Below, in pieces: positions 22,580-31,616 of a stretch of 34,139 nt of DNA. Both the position numbers and the translations under genes were made by a program. Numbering within the stretch: position 1 is the first letter of the stretch; every line of letters starts with the position of its first letter. The notes below the pieces were generated by a model. It was not told the origin of the DNA. It did not search any database and worked only from the letters and a program-made list of their open reading frames with translations. The stretch is from positions 1 through 34,139 of the forward strand of contig JAJQEE010000116.1 in assembly GCA_021201865.1 (NCBI GenBank). The letters run 5' to 3'. This DNA comes from Tannerellaceae bacterium. Its GTDB lineage: Bacteria > Bacteroidota > Bacteroidia > Bacteroidales > Tannerellaceae.

Positions 22580-24892
22580 TTATTTCTTTATCCCATATCT
22601 GGCCGTACGGGCATCCTGGATCACCCCTTTCCAGTTCAATCCATAGCCGAAGTTGTAGATATTTCCTTCCGTATCCTGATGGCATTCCATATCGAAAGGT
22701 ACATCCTCCGCCTGCTTTTCTACGGTTGTCATATCAGCGGGCATCTGGAAAGGCAGCAAACCGGAGGGTTCGTATTTACCGGAGACCATATCGAGTACCG
22801 ACTGTGTGGTGTTTCCGAACGAAACGAATATACCATCCATTTTGTCCTCAAACTCGGCAAAGATCATCGGGTTGGATACGTCAACAATTGCGATGACCGG
22901 TTTATCTCCCATCATTTCCCGGGTGGTTAACAAAACATCCAGATCGTTGGAGTTGGCTGTCCGGGCTGATTTATTTTTATAGGTACGGTCTGTGACCGAC
23001 GGATCAATGACCGGATCGCCGGCAGCTATACTATGTTCCCGTGCATCCACCGCAGTATAGGGATTATACTGTAAAGAGACCGGCACATATCCGTTTCCTC
23101 CAGCTTTGCGATCGGCTAAGGAATATCCTCCATTCTCACTTTGCGGACTGGATACGAACACTAAGGCAAAATCCGCCTCCATAGGATTAGAGGTCACGTT
23201 GTAGTATTTCCGGACGATATCCAGGCTTACCGGATAATCTAAAGAAGGTTCCGTCCAGATTCCCCACCAGTTTTTAGAAGCGGGTTTATACACTTTAGGC
23301 ACGAATACGGTTTTCTTTTCCGTAATGGGCAGGACATTCGCCTTATTTTTCACCATGACCAGCGATTTCACCTGTGCATCATAGCCCGCCTGCATAAACT
23401 CCGGATTTCCTACCACCCGGGCACTTTCCGCCGGATCCAGATAGGGATTTTCAAACAATCCCAGACGGAAGATATTCTTCAACAGGCGAACGGCCGATTG
23501 TTCAAAACGCTTTCTCATAAAGGATTTCCCATGTTGCTTCACACCCATCTGGTAGGCTTCCAGCACAGGCCCTTTATCATTGTTTCCTCCAAACTGGTCT
23601 ACACCTGCCATCAAAGCCACGTAATGCCGTTCCGCAATGCTCAATTCCTCCACACCCCAGGGTTTACCGGCAAAGATATCCGGTGTGGGTCCTTCGTCGT
23701 TGGTTACTCCCCAGTCTGTACAAACCACGCCGTCATATCCATATTGTTCCCTTAACAGATCGGTAATAATATATTTACTGAAAGCATTTCCGTAGTTGGT
23801 TCCATCCGGAGCCCGGTCGTAGGAAATGGTATAATAAGGCATCACGGCAGAAGCCACGCCTGTTTTTCCTTCCAGTTTGAACGCACCGTCAATAAAAGGT
23901 TTCAGATGATCCTGAAAGTTATTTCCCGGATATACGGCAAACTTGCCATAGGCCCAGTGTCCGTCACGGCCACCCTCTTCCGGTCCTCCGCCCGGCCAGT
24001 GCTTCACCATGGCGTTTACACTCTGATAGCCCCAGCCATCCTTGATTTCATCTTTTCCTGCGGAGGTCTGGAAACCATCTACATAAGCCCGGGCAATGTC
24101 CGTAACCAATTGGGAACTTTCCCCGAACGTCATGGAGATACGATACCACCGGGGTTCTGTTCCCAGATCGATCTGGGGAGAAAGGGCGGTTCCTATCCCT
24201 AACGCTCTGTATTCTATCGAGGCAATCTCTCCGAATTGCTTTACGATCTCCGGATCAAAAGTAGCAGCCAGTCCCAGTTCCCGTGGCCACAAAGAGATAT
24301 CTCCCCCGGCACCGGCATTGAATTCCGCATTTCCGGTAGCTGAATGGCGCGGGTCCGTACTGGTGTTGCCCGGAATTCCCAATCCCTGTCCCTCTACGAA
24401 AGCCTGCATCGTATTGTTCCAGCGGGCAGCCACTTCCGGACTTTGAACGGTAGTGATCAATACATGCCGCAGATGATCTTCTGCCAGGAATTGTTTCTGT
24501 GCGTCTGTCAGGTCCCAGGCATTCGCTCCGCTTTCTGCCAGCGGTTTTCCGTTGTAGGTCCCTCCGCCAAATCCAAAGGACATGGCCGGAATCGCCTGGT
24601 GACCACTGTAGAGCATCAATCCGGTAATCTGTTCCACCGACATCCGCTTAGCCAGGGCTTTGGCTCTTTCCTCTACGGGATGCCGCCAGTCTTCATAAGG
24701 ATCCAGTTTCCCGTTTTTGTTCAGGTCTTTAAACTGTAATCCGTCTTTGGTAATAATTTTTACACCGGAAGCGGGCGAATACCCTAAGGTGGCCCCCCCT
24801 TCATTCTCTACCAGAACATACTCCCCCTGTGCATGGGTAGGTATTTGCATGGAAAATAAGATTGTTAAAATAAATAGAAATGACTTTTTCAT
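22580..24892 (-). CDS. Exported glycoside hydrolase family 3 beta-glycosidase
   Basis: A 770-residue GH3 enzyme that releases sugars from the non-reducing end of beta-glycosides. Signal peptide about 1-22 (ends THAQ). Residues 56-67 form a canonical EF-hand loop, D-x-N-x-N-G-x-L-D-x-x-E, before the catalytic domain, suggesting bound calcium. The TIM-barrel domain has KHWPGGGPEEGGRD near residues 295-310 and the nucleophile Asp393 in VVCTDWG; the C-terminal alpha/beta sandwich follows from about 480. The ATG at 24892 gives the signal peptide at the N-terminus; an upstream TTG start would only add seven residues. Divergent from the Nudix-type regulator, with an operator candidate at its promoter. 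The substrate sugar is not known. Confidence 0.9.
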   Translation of the reverse strand: MKKSFLFILTILFSMQIPTHAQGEYVLVENEGGATLGYSPASGVKIITKDGLQFKDLNKNGKLDPYEDWRHPVEERAKALAKRMSVEQITGLMLYSGHQAIPAMSFGFGGGTYNGKPLAESGANAWDLTDAQKQFLAEDHLRHVLITTVQSPEVAARWNNTMQAFVEGQGLGIPGNTSTDPRHSATGNAEFNAGAGGDISLWPRELGLAATFDPEIVKQFGEIASIEYRALGIGTALSPQIDLGTEPRWYRISMTFGESSQLVTDIARAYVDGFQTSAGKDEIKDGWGYQSVNAMVKHWPGGGPEEGGRDGHWAYGKFAVYPGNNFQDHLKPFIDGAFKLEGKTGVASAVMPYYTISYDRAPDGTNYGNAFSKYIITDLLREQYGYDGVVCTDWGVTNDEGPTPDIFAGKPWGVEELSIAERHYVALMAGVDQFGGNNDKGPVLEAYQMGVKQHGKSFMRKRFEQSAVRLLKNIFRLGLFENPYLDPAESARVVGNPEFMQAGYDAQVKSLVMVKNKANVLPITEKKTVFVPKVYKPASKNWWGIWTEPSLDYPVSLDIVRKYYNVTSNPMEADFALVFVSSPQSENGGYSLADRKAGGNGYVPVSLQYNPYTAVDAREHSIAAGDPVIDPSVTDRTYKNKSARTANSNDLDVLLTTREMMGDKPVIAIVDVSNPMIFAEFEDKMDGIFVSFGNTTQSVLDMVSGKYEPSGLLPFQMPADMTTVEKQAEDVPFDMECHQDTEGNIYNFGYGLNWKGVIQDARTARYGIKK

Positions 24893-24929
24893 AATAATCA
24901 AGTTGAATTTCAATAAATATCACCTATGC

Positions 24930-24948
24930 TTGTGTCATATTGACGCAA
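24930..24948. promoter_or_regulatory. 19-bp palindrome, operator candidate
   Basis: TTGTGTCATATTGACGCAA: arms TTGtGTCA and TGACgCAA pair at 7 of 8 positions around TAT. It lies immediately downstream of, and shares three bases with, the -7 element of the GH3 gene, so a bound protein would block the start of transcription. The divergent Nudix-type regulator is the natural binder (inference). Confidence 0.65.
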
Positions 24949-24953
24949 ATATA
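24946..24953 (-). promoter_or_regulatory. -7 element of the GH3 promoter
   Basis: The minus strand reads TATATTTG, a full TAnnTTTG match, 54 bp before the GH3 ATG. No TTTG is seen about 20 bp upstream, so an activator or a relaxed -33 element may be used. Confidence 0.6.
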
Positions 24954-25078
24954 ACAGATATAATTTGTATTACCACCTGAAAGAACCTATTTGAAAACAT
25001 TAAATTACTTTAAAATAGGGATGACAGAGTCGATAAGTCGTGTGGGTTCCCTATTTTTAACTATTAATTTGTTGTGGT

Positions 25079-25786
25079 ATGGAGCAAAATGAAAAAAAGT
25101 TCTCATTCTCTGAGTCTGATCTTTTCCTTCCGGGGATCTCTCTGGACTGTGTCATATTCAGTTTTCATGACGGAAACCTCAAGATCCTGCTGAACAGGTT
25201 CCGGGATTATTCCAAATGGATGCTTCCGGGTGGTTTCGTTCATAAAGAGGAGAGTGTGGATGAAGCGGCTGCACGCACCCTTACTTCCCGTACAGGCATA
25301 CGGGATATTTACCTGCGCCAGTTCTACCTGTTCGGGGACCGGGACCGGATCAACATAGAAGAAAACCGGGCTCTGCTGCTTTTCAAAGCGGAGGCAGAAA
25401 TGGAACAAATCAGTTCAATCGGAGAAGAATGGTTCCTGCAACGTTTTGTGAGTGTGGGATATTTTGCATTTGTGGAGTTTGATAAGATCCATATATCGAC
25501 CAATCCACAGGAGGAAACCCAGTGGTTTGACCTGCATGAGGTTCCGGTTCTGTATGCGGACCATAACAAGATCATCGAAAAGGCGATCACGACCATCCGG
25601 GGGCAATTGAACAGTATTCCGATCGGATATGAACTGTTACCGGAAAAATTCACGCTGACCCAACTACGGATTATTTATGAGACGATCCTGGATAAAAAAT
25701 TAGACCGTAGGAATTTCCAGCGTAAGATCCTTTCTACCGGATTAGTTTATAAGCGGGACGAGGTGTACAAAAAAATGGGGCTATAA
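25079..25786 (+). CDS. Nudix-domain transcriptional regulator, NrtR/AraR type
   Basis: A 235-residue protein with an N-terminal Nudix fold (about 20-150) and a C-terminal winged helix (about 165-235, with LPEKFTLTQLRIIYE and RRNFQRKILSTGL), the layout of NrtR-type regulators. In the Nudix box G52 and E58 and R66 remain, but the metal-binding acids are T67, S70 and R71, so hydrolysis is unlikely and the domain probably senses a ligand. In Bacteroides the arabinose regulator AraR has the same design (family knowledge). It is divergent from the GH3 gene with a 186-bp gap holding a palindrome, so it likely controls GH3 and perhaps itself in response to a sugar. Confidence 0.88.
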   Translation: MEQNEKKFSFSESDLFLPGISLDCVIFSFHDGNLKILLNRFRDYSKWMLPGGFVHKEESVDEAAARTLTSRTGIRDIYLRQFYLFGDRDRINIEENRALLLFKAEAEMEQISSIGEEWFLQRFVSVGYFAFVEFDKIHISTNPQEETQWFDLHEVPVLYADHNKIIEKAITTIRGQLNSIPIGYELLPEKFTLTQLRIIYETILDKKLDRRNFQRKILSTGLVYKRDEVYKKMGL

Positions 25787-25891
25787 GTCCTCTGCTTTAT
25801 ATTCGTTTGATAAAGAAAAATACAAAAATGCGATCCGGCACGGGATCTCACTGTTTTGAATAAATCTCCTTTCTATAGGAGGATATCCCTA

Positions 25892-25907
25892 TAATTTTGT
25901 AATTTTG
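25892..25907 (+). promoter_or_regulatory. Tandem -7 elements before the Yip1-smpB-metH run
   Basis: TAATTTTG occurs twice back to back (25892-25899 and 25900-25907), both full TAnnTTTG matches, 22-38 bp before the Yip1 gene. Either could be used, giving a very short leader. No clear -33 element. Confidence 0.5.
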
Positions 25908-25929
25908 TTCTTCAAAAACAGAATCAGAG

Positions 25930-26496
25930 ATGTATAAAGATATATTCAGATGGATGATTGCTATCATTTCCCAGCCCCAGAGAGCATGGAAATCACTGGC
26001 AAGAAAAGAAGAAAAAGGCGATGAGTTTTTATCGCGCTTTATCTATCCCTTAATAGGTCTTCTTACACTGGTCGCTTTTTTAGGCGTATTGTTTACCCGG
26101 AAAGAGTTCGATGTAGAGTTAGCATTGAAATCCTCGATCAAAACATTAGTATCTGCTTTCGGTGGATTTTATTTGGCTTCTTACCTGCTCAATGAAGTCT
26201 GGTATAGCCTGTTCAAGCGGGAAAAGAACATGAAACTCTGCCAGCAGTTTGTCGGTTATTCCTCTTCCCTGATGTTTGCGATCAGTATGGTGTTAATGTT
26301 AATTCCGGAGTTTTTCTTTTTGCGTATCTTTGTTCTCTATACATTTTATATTGTGTGGGAGGGCGCCGTTCCTTACATGCAGATCGAAGAAAAAAACAAA
26401 GTGAAATTCTCAGCCATTGCAACCGCTTTGATTGTTCTGTTACCGGAGATCATAGGCATAACCCTGTTCATGCTGATGCCGGGATTACGCTTTTGA
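25930..26496 (+). CDS. Yip1-family integral membrane protein
   Basis: A 188-residue inner-membrane protein with about five hydrophobic helices and a short soluble N-terminus (MYKDIFRWMIAIISQPQRAW), where the PxxxW pattern is typical of bacterial Yip1-domain proteins. Function is unknown. It is the first gene of a tightly spaced plus-strand run (15 bp to smpB, 2 bp to the GATE gene, 8-bp overlap to metH, 2 bp to DUF3810). Confidence 0.78.
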   Translation: MYKDIFRWMIAIISQPQRAWKSLARKEEKGDEFLSRFIYPLIGLLTLVAFLGVLFTRKEFDVELALKSSIKTLVSAFGGFYLASYLLNEVWYSLFKREKNMKLCQQFVGYSSSLMFAISMVLMLIPEFFFLRIFVLYTFYIVWEGAVPYMQIEEKNKVKFSAIATALIVLLPEIIGITLFMLMPGLRF

Positions 26497-26511
26497 TAAT
26501 ACACAAAAAGA

Positions 26512-26973
26512 ATGAAACAAAAGATCAGTAACAACATACAAATTAAAAACAAGCGGGCCACATTTGATTATGAACTGCTTGAAACCTTTACGGCGGGTAT
26601 CGTCCTGACCGGCACCGAGATTAAGTCGATCCGTCTGGGAAAAGCCAGTCTGGTAGATACGTTCTGCCTGATAGAAAAGGGGGAGTTGTGGGTGAAGAAT
26701 ATGTATATCGCTGAATATTTCTACGGTACTTATAACAACCACGCAGCCCGCCGTGACCGGAAGTTACTTCTCACCAAAAAAGAATTACGTAAAATAGAGA
26801 GCGAATCCAAAAACAGCGGATTCACAATCGCACCCACCCGGATGTTTATCAATGACAAGGGCCTGGCCAAAGTGGTGATAGCTATTGCCAAAGGTAAAAA
26901 AGAATATGATAAGCGGGATTCCATCAGGGAGCGGGATGACAGGCGGGAAATGGACCGCGCTTTCAAAAGGTAG
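26512..26973 (+). CDS. smpB: SsrA-binding protein SmpB
   Basis: Partner of tmRNA in rescue of stalled ribosomes. The 153 residues have the full OB-fold pattern: [20 protein letters not shown], the [14 protein letters not shown] segment, the loop [20 protein letters not shown] that contacts tmRNA, and the basic tail [25 protein letters not shown] in pieces to the end, which enters the mRNA channel. No tmRNA gene was found in the window. Confidence 0.97.
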   Translation: MKQKISNNIQIKNKRATFDYELLETFTAGIVLTGTEIKSIRLGKASLVDTFCLIEKGELWVKNMYIAEYFYGTYNNHAARRDRKLLLTKKELRKIESESKNSGFTIAPTRMFINDKGLAKVVIAIAKGKKEYDKRDSIRERDDRREMDRAFKR

Positions 26974-26975
26974 GG

Positions 26976-27926
26976 ATGAGTCAGATCATCATCAGAATCT
27001 GGAAATGTATCAAACAGGCCCTACCCAAAGCAGGTAAGACTTGTTTGTGGCTATTGAAGATTATTTTACCTATCTCTTTATTTGTAAGAATTCTTCAATA
27101 CTCAGGCTTATTGGCTAAATTTTCCGCAGTTCTGGAACCTCTTTTTTCTTTTATTGGATTGCCTGGGGAGACTGCTATTATTTATATTACCAGTATTTTC
27201 TGTCCTTTATATGCCCCTATTGCCCTGATCACCTCGATGTCCCTCGGACTCAGGGAGGCTACTATTCTCAGCCTGATGTGCCTGACTGCACATAACCTGA
27301 TCGTCGAATCTGCTGTGCAGGCGAAAACAGGCTCTTCCTTCTGGGGAATCACTTTCCTGCGGATCCTGATGAGTTTTGTGATTGCGCTTGTCCTGCACTG
27401 GGTCCTGCCGTTGGGAGGATGGGGACAGATAGGGATCACACAGAGTGCAGAGGTGTGTGACAATATAGGAGAGGTTTTTATTTTATGGTTCACCAGCTCG
27501 ATGCGGGTGGTCATCTCTATTTTACTAATCGTTACGGCATTGATGATCCTTCACTATGTGCTGGAGGAATTTAAACTGATGAAAGGGTTATCCGGTTTGT
27601 GTGCTCCTTTCATGAAAATATTCGGTCTCCCACGTGACGCTGCTTTCCTTTGGCTGGTAGGTAACCTGGTAGGTCTGGCCTATGGGGGAGCCATTATGAT
27701 TGAACAAATGGAAGAGAACAAACTCTCACGTCAGAACGGAAATCTGCTGAATTATCACTTAGCGATGTGCCACTCGTTGCTGGAGGATACCATTATCTTT
27801 GTCGCCATTGGTATTCCGGCACTCTGGCTGATCCTTACCAGAATTATATTTGCCATTCTGGTGGTCTGGTTAAGACGTGGGTATGAGTATATTTATACAA
27901 GAAAAATAAGACATCTTTATGAATAA
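26976..27926 (+). CDS. Nucleoside recognition (GATE) domain membrane protein, SpmA/SpmB-like
   Basis: A 316-residue inner-membrane protein with about eight hydrophobic helices and two related halves (about 1-130 and 150-316). Both halves fit the GATE domain of the SpmA/SpmB and nucleoside transporter group: FVRILQYSGLLAKFSAVLEPLFSFIGLPGE in pieces and, in the second half, GLSGLCAPFMKIFGLPRDAAFLWLVGNLVGLAYGGAIM in pieces. Substrate is unknown; the name nucleoside is by family only. It starts 2 bases after smpB and its last 8 bases overlap the metH start, so translation is probably coupled. Confidence 0.82.
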   Translation: MSQIIIRIWKCIKQALPKAGKTCLWLLKIILPISLFVRILQYSGLLAKFSAVLEPLFSFIGLPGETAIIYITSIFCPLYAPIALITSMSLGLREATILSLMCLTAHNLIVESAVQAKTGSSFWGITFLRILMSFVIALVLHWVLPLGGWGQIGITQSAEVCDNIGEVFILWFTSSMRVVISILLIVTALMILHYVLEEFKLMKGLSGLCAPFMKIFGLPRDAAFLWLVGNLVGLAYGGAIMIEQMEENKLSRQNGNLLNYHLAMCHSLLEDTIIFVAIGIPALWLILTRIIFAILVVWLRRGYEYIYTRKIRHLYE

Positions 27927-30900
27927 AGAAGCATTTGAGGAGCTTTTAAAAGAGCGGATTTTAATATTGGATGGCGGGCTGGGATCCCTGATCCAGGGAT
28001 TCAACCTGACTGAACAGGACTACCGGGGTAGCCGTTTTACTGATTTCCCTTCTGACCAGAAAGGGAACAATGACCTGTTGTCCATCACCCGTCCGGATGT
28101 GATCCGGAATATCTACCGTCAATACCTGGATGCCGGTGCAGACATTTTTTCAACCAATACCTTTAATGCCACCTCTGTGTCGATGGAGGATTATGGTATG
28201 CAGGCGTATGCCTACGAAATGAATCTGGCCGCCGCACAGATCGCACGGGAAACGGCAGACCAGTTTATGAAAGAGTTTCCGGGTAAACAGGTGTTTGTCG
28301 CCGGCTCCTTTGGCCCTACCAATAAAACGGCCTCCATGAGTCCGGATGTGAATGACCCGGCTTACCGGGCAGTCACCTACCTGGATATGTACGAAGCCTA
28401 TAAAGAGCAGGCGGAAGGATTGATCGATGGAGGTGCGGATATCTTCCTGATAGAAACCGTTTTTGATACGCTGAACGCCAAAGCGGCACTGGAAGCGACC
28501 GGTACCGTACTAAAAGAAAAAGGGAAAGACCTGCCTGTTATGCTTTCCATTACGTTATCCGCACAGGGAGGACGCACGTTCTCCGGCCAGACCTTACAGG
28601 CGTTGTTAGCTTCCATACAACATACCAACATTGTCAGCATCGGATTGAACTGTTCATTCGGTGCTTCCGAAATGAAACCTTATTTACAGGAGTTGGCTCA
28701 GCAAGCTCCTTACTTCATAAGTGTCCATCCCAATGCCGGACTACCGAATAGTTTCGGTTCATATGACGAAACACCGGAGACGATGGCCGGACATGTCAAA
28801 TCGTTCCTGGATGACCAGTTGGTTAATATTATTGGCGGTTGCTGTGGAACCACTCCGGCCCATATCGCTCAGTATCCCGCACTGGTGAAAGGAGCGACAC
28901 CTCATATTCCGGTTGCCAGACAGGATAGCTTATGGTTATCCGGACTGGAGTTACTGGAGGTCAAACCGGAAAATAACTTCGTCAATATCGGGGAGAGATG
29001 TAATGTGGCCGGCTCCCGGAAATTCCTTCGCCTGATCAAGGAAGGGAATTATGAAGAGGCACTTAGTATTGCCCGGAAACAGGTGGAAGACGGTGCCCAA
29101 ATCATTGACGTCAACATGGATGATGGGATGCTGGATGCCCGGAAGGAGATGGTCACCTTCCTGAACCTGATTGCTTCGGAACCGGATATTGCCCGTGTTC
29201 CGGTGATGATTGACTCCTCCAAATGGGAAGTGATCGAGAGTGGATTGATGTGTACCCAGGGAAAGAGTGTGGTTAATTCCATCAGTTTGAAAGAGGGTGA
29301 AGAGGCTTTCCTGAAATATGCCGCCCGTATCCGGCAGTTAGGGGCAGCCACCGTAGTGATGGCTTTTGATGAGAAAGGCCAGGCGGATACGTATGAACGG
29401 AAAATTGAAGTCTGCGAACGGGCTTACCGTCTGTTAACGGAACAGGTCGGGTTCAACCCGCAGGATATTATATTTGACCCCAATGTGTTAGCCATCGCTA
29501 CCGGGATAGAGGAGCATAACGGATATGGATTGGATTTCATCCGTGCGGTGGAATGGATCAAACAACATTTGCCGGGGGCCAAAGTGAGTGGTGGGATCAG
29601 TAACCTCTCCTTCTCTTTCCGTGGGAATAATTACGTGCGGGAAGCGATGCATTCCGTATTCCTCTACCACGCCATTCAGAAAGGGATGGATATGGGAATC
29701 GTGAACCCTTCCACGTCCATTTTATATGAAGATATTGATCCCGCTTTCCGGACCTTACTGGAAGATGTGATCCTGGCCCGCCGTCCGGAAGCGGCTGAGG
29801 AGCTGATTACCTATGCACAGGAATTACAGGCGACCTCATCCGGTAAACAGGAAGACAACAAGCAGGAGGTCTGGCGTGAACTTCCTTTACAGGAGCGGCT
29901 GGAACATGCATTAGTGAAAGGGATCGGTGATTTTCTGGAAACAGACCTGAAAGAGGCACTGGAATACTATCCACGGGCCGTCAACATTATTGATGGGCCT
30001 TTGATGAGTGGGATGAATAAAGTTGGTGAGTTGTTCGGTGCCGGAAAGATGTTCCTGCCGCAGGTGGTGAAGACCGCCCGCACCATGAAGAAAGCAGTGG
30101 CGATCCTGCAGCCGACGATTGAAGCGGAAAATTCGGTTGGTGGTTCCTCCAAAGCGGGCAAGGTAGTTTTTGCTACGGTGAAAGGAGATGTGCATGATAT
30201 TGGTAAAAACATTGTTTCCATTGTCCTGACCTGCAATAATTATGAAGTGATTGACTTAGGGGTTATGGTTCCAGCTGATGTAATTGTGAAAACAGCAATG
30301 GAAGAAAAACCGGACCTGGTTTGTCTTTCGGGACTGATTACTCCTTCGCTGGAAGAGATGGTGCATGTGACGGATGAGATGCAGAAAGCCGGACTTCAGA
30401 TCCCGATCATGGTGGGGGGGGCTACTACCTCCAAATTACATACGGCTGTGAAGATCGCCCCGCATTATGACTATCCGGTGATCCATGTGCTGGATGCCTC
30501 ACAAAACCCGTTGATTGCGGCCAGATTACTGAACAAGGAGACCCGGGATGTCTATATTGAAGAGCTGAACCAGGAGTATGAAGCCCTAAGAGCTTCCCTG
30601 GAAACCAAAAAGGTAGAGTTGGTTTCTCTGTCAGAAGCACGTGCCCATCCACAACAGATTGACTGGGCGGCTTATGAACCGGTTCAACCGAACCAGACAG
30701 GGGTACAGGTGATCCCTCATATTCCGCTGGAAGAACTGATCCCCTATATAAACTGGACCTTCTTTTTCTCAGCCTGGAAGCTAAACGGAAAATTTGCAGA
30801 GATCACCCAATTGCATGGTTGTGACTCCTGTCGTGCTGCCTGGTTAGCCAATATTCCTGAAGCAGACCGGAGCAAAGCGGCAGAAGCAATGCAGTTGCAT

Positions 30901-31614
30901 AAAGATGCTGTCAAACTACTGGACAAACTGGCGGAGATGAAGGTGGAATACTGCAAAGCCATTTATGGATTTTTCTCGGCAAACAGTGAAGGGGACACTA
31001 TACGGATCGGGGATGTTACGTTTCCGGTTCTCCGGCAGCAGGCGAAAAAAGCTGAAAATATATATAAATCCCTTGCGGATTATATCCGTCCGGCTTCCGG
31101 AGGAAAAACAGATTACATCGGGGCCTTCACGGTGACAGCCGGAGCAGGTGTGGAGTATATGAAGGAGAAACTTGAAAAAGAGGGGGATACTTATTCTTCC
31201 ATGCTTCTCCAGATATTAACTGACCGGTTAGCGGAGGCGTTGGCGGAGTATCTGCACGAAAAGGTAAGAAAAGAATACTGGGGATATGCACCGGATGAAT
31301 CGTTGACCGTTCCGGAACTCTTCAAAGTGAAATACCAGGGTATCCGGCCGGCCATTGGCTATCCGTCCCTTCCGGACCAATTACTGAACAAAACCATGGA
31401 CCAGCTATTGGATATGTCCCGGATCGGGGTCTCCCTGACTGAGAACGGAGCTATGTATCCGACCGCTTCCGTAAGTGGCCTTTATATTGCACATCCGGAT
31501 TCGCACTATTTTATGATTGGTTCGATCGGGGAAGACCAGGTGAAGGATTATACGTCACGCCGGGGTCTGCCGGAACAGGAAGTACGTAAATTACTAAACA
31601 AAAATCTTTCCTGA
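27919..31614 (+). CDS. metH: Cobalamin-dependent methionine synthase MetH
   Basis: Transfers methyl from 5-methyltetrahydrofolate to homocysteine through cobalamin. The 1231 residues hold all four modules: homocysteine domain (1-325) with zinc ligands C245, C308 and C309 (GLNCSFG, GGCCGTTP); pterin-binding domain (about 345-610); cobalamin cap and Rossmann domains (about 655-890) with D757-x-H759-x-x-G762, where H759 ligates cobalt; and the C-terminal reactivation domain (about 930-1231) with the AdoMet-binding R1143-x3-G1147-Y1148-P1149. Nothing is missing. No cobalamin or SAM riboswitch was recognised before it or before the run's first gene, so control by vitamin B12 is not evident. Confidence 0.97.
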   Translation: MNKEAFEELLKERILILDGGLGSLIQGFNLTEQDYRGSRFTDFPSDQKGNNDLLSITRPDVIRNIYRQYLDAGADIFSTNTFNATSVSMEDYGMQAYAYEMNLAAAQIARETADQFMKEFPGKQVFVAGSFGPTNKTASMSPDVNDPAYRAVTYLDMYEAYKEQAEGLIDGGADIFLIETVFDTLNAKAALEATGTVLKEKGKDLPVMLSITLSAQGGRTFSGQTLQALLASIQHTNIVSIGLNCSFGASEMKPYLQELAQQAPYFISVHPNAGLPNSFGSYDETPETMAGHVKSFLDDQLVNIIGGCCGTTPAHIAQYPALVKGATPHIPVARQDSLWLSGLELLEVKPENNFVNIGERCNVAGSRKFLRLIKEGNYEEALSIARKQVEDGAQIIDVNMDDGMLDARKEMVTFLNLIASEPDIARVPVMIDSSKWEVIESGLMCTQGKSVVNSISLKEGEEAFLKYAARIRQLGAATVVMAFDEKGQADTYERKIEVCERAYRLLTEQVGFNPQDIIFDPNVLAIATGIEEHNGYGLDFIRAVEWIKQHLPGAKVSGGISNLSFSFRGNNYVREAMHSVFLYHAIQKGMDMGIVNPSTSILYEDIDPAFRTLLEDVILARRPEAAEELITYAQELQATSSGKQEDNKQEVWRELPLQERLEHALVKGIGDFLETDLKEALEYYPRAVNIIDGPLMSGMNKVGELFGAGKMFLPQVVKTARTMKKAVAILQPTIEAENSVGGSSKAGKVVFATVKGDVHDIGKNIVSIVLTCNNYEVIDLGVMVPADVIVKTAMEEKPDLVCLSGLITPSLEEMVHVTDEMQKAGLQIPIMVGGATTSKLHTAVKIAPHYDYPVIHVLDASQNPLIAARLLNKETRDVYIEELNQEYEALRASLETKKVELVSLSEARAHPQQIDWAAYEPVQPNQTGVQVIPHIPLEELIPYINWTFFFSAWKLNGKFAEITQLHGCDSCRAAWLANIPEADRSKAAEAMQLHKDAVKLLDKLAEMKVEYCKAIYGFFSANSEGDTIRIGDVTFPVLRQQAKKAENIYKSLADYIRPASGGKTDYIGAFTVTAGAGVEYMKEKLEKEGDTYSSMLLQILTDRLAEALAEYLHEKVRKEYWGYAPDESLTVPELFKVKYQGIRPAIGYPSLPDQLLNKTMDQLLDMSRIGVSLTENGAMYPTASVSGLYIAHPDSHYFMIGSIGEDQVKDYTSRRGLPEQEVRKLLNKNLS

Positions 31615-31616
31615 AT

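Noticed and set aside
22552..22930. Plus-strand open frames overlapping the end of the GH3 gene
   Set aside because: They lie antisense to a clear GH3 coding frame and show no family features of their own.
26400..27000. A tmRNA gene beside smpB
   Set aside because: The gaps around smpB are 15 and 2 bp, so there is no room, and no tmRNA-like sequence was seen in other gaps.
27850..27950. A cobalamin riboswitch for metH
   Set aside because: metH overlaps the preceding gene, leaving no leader, and no B12-box-like sequence was recognised before the first gene of the run.
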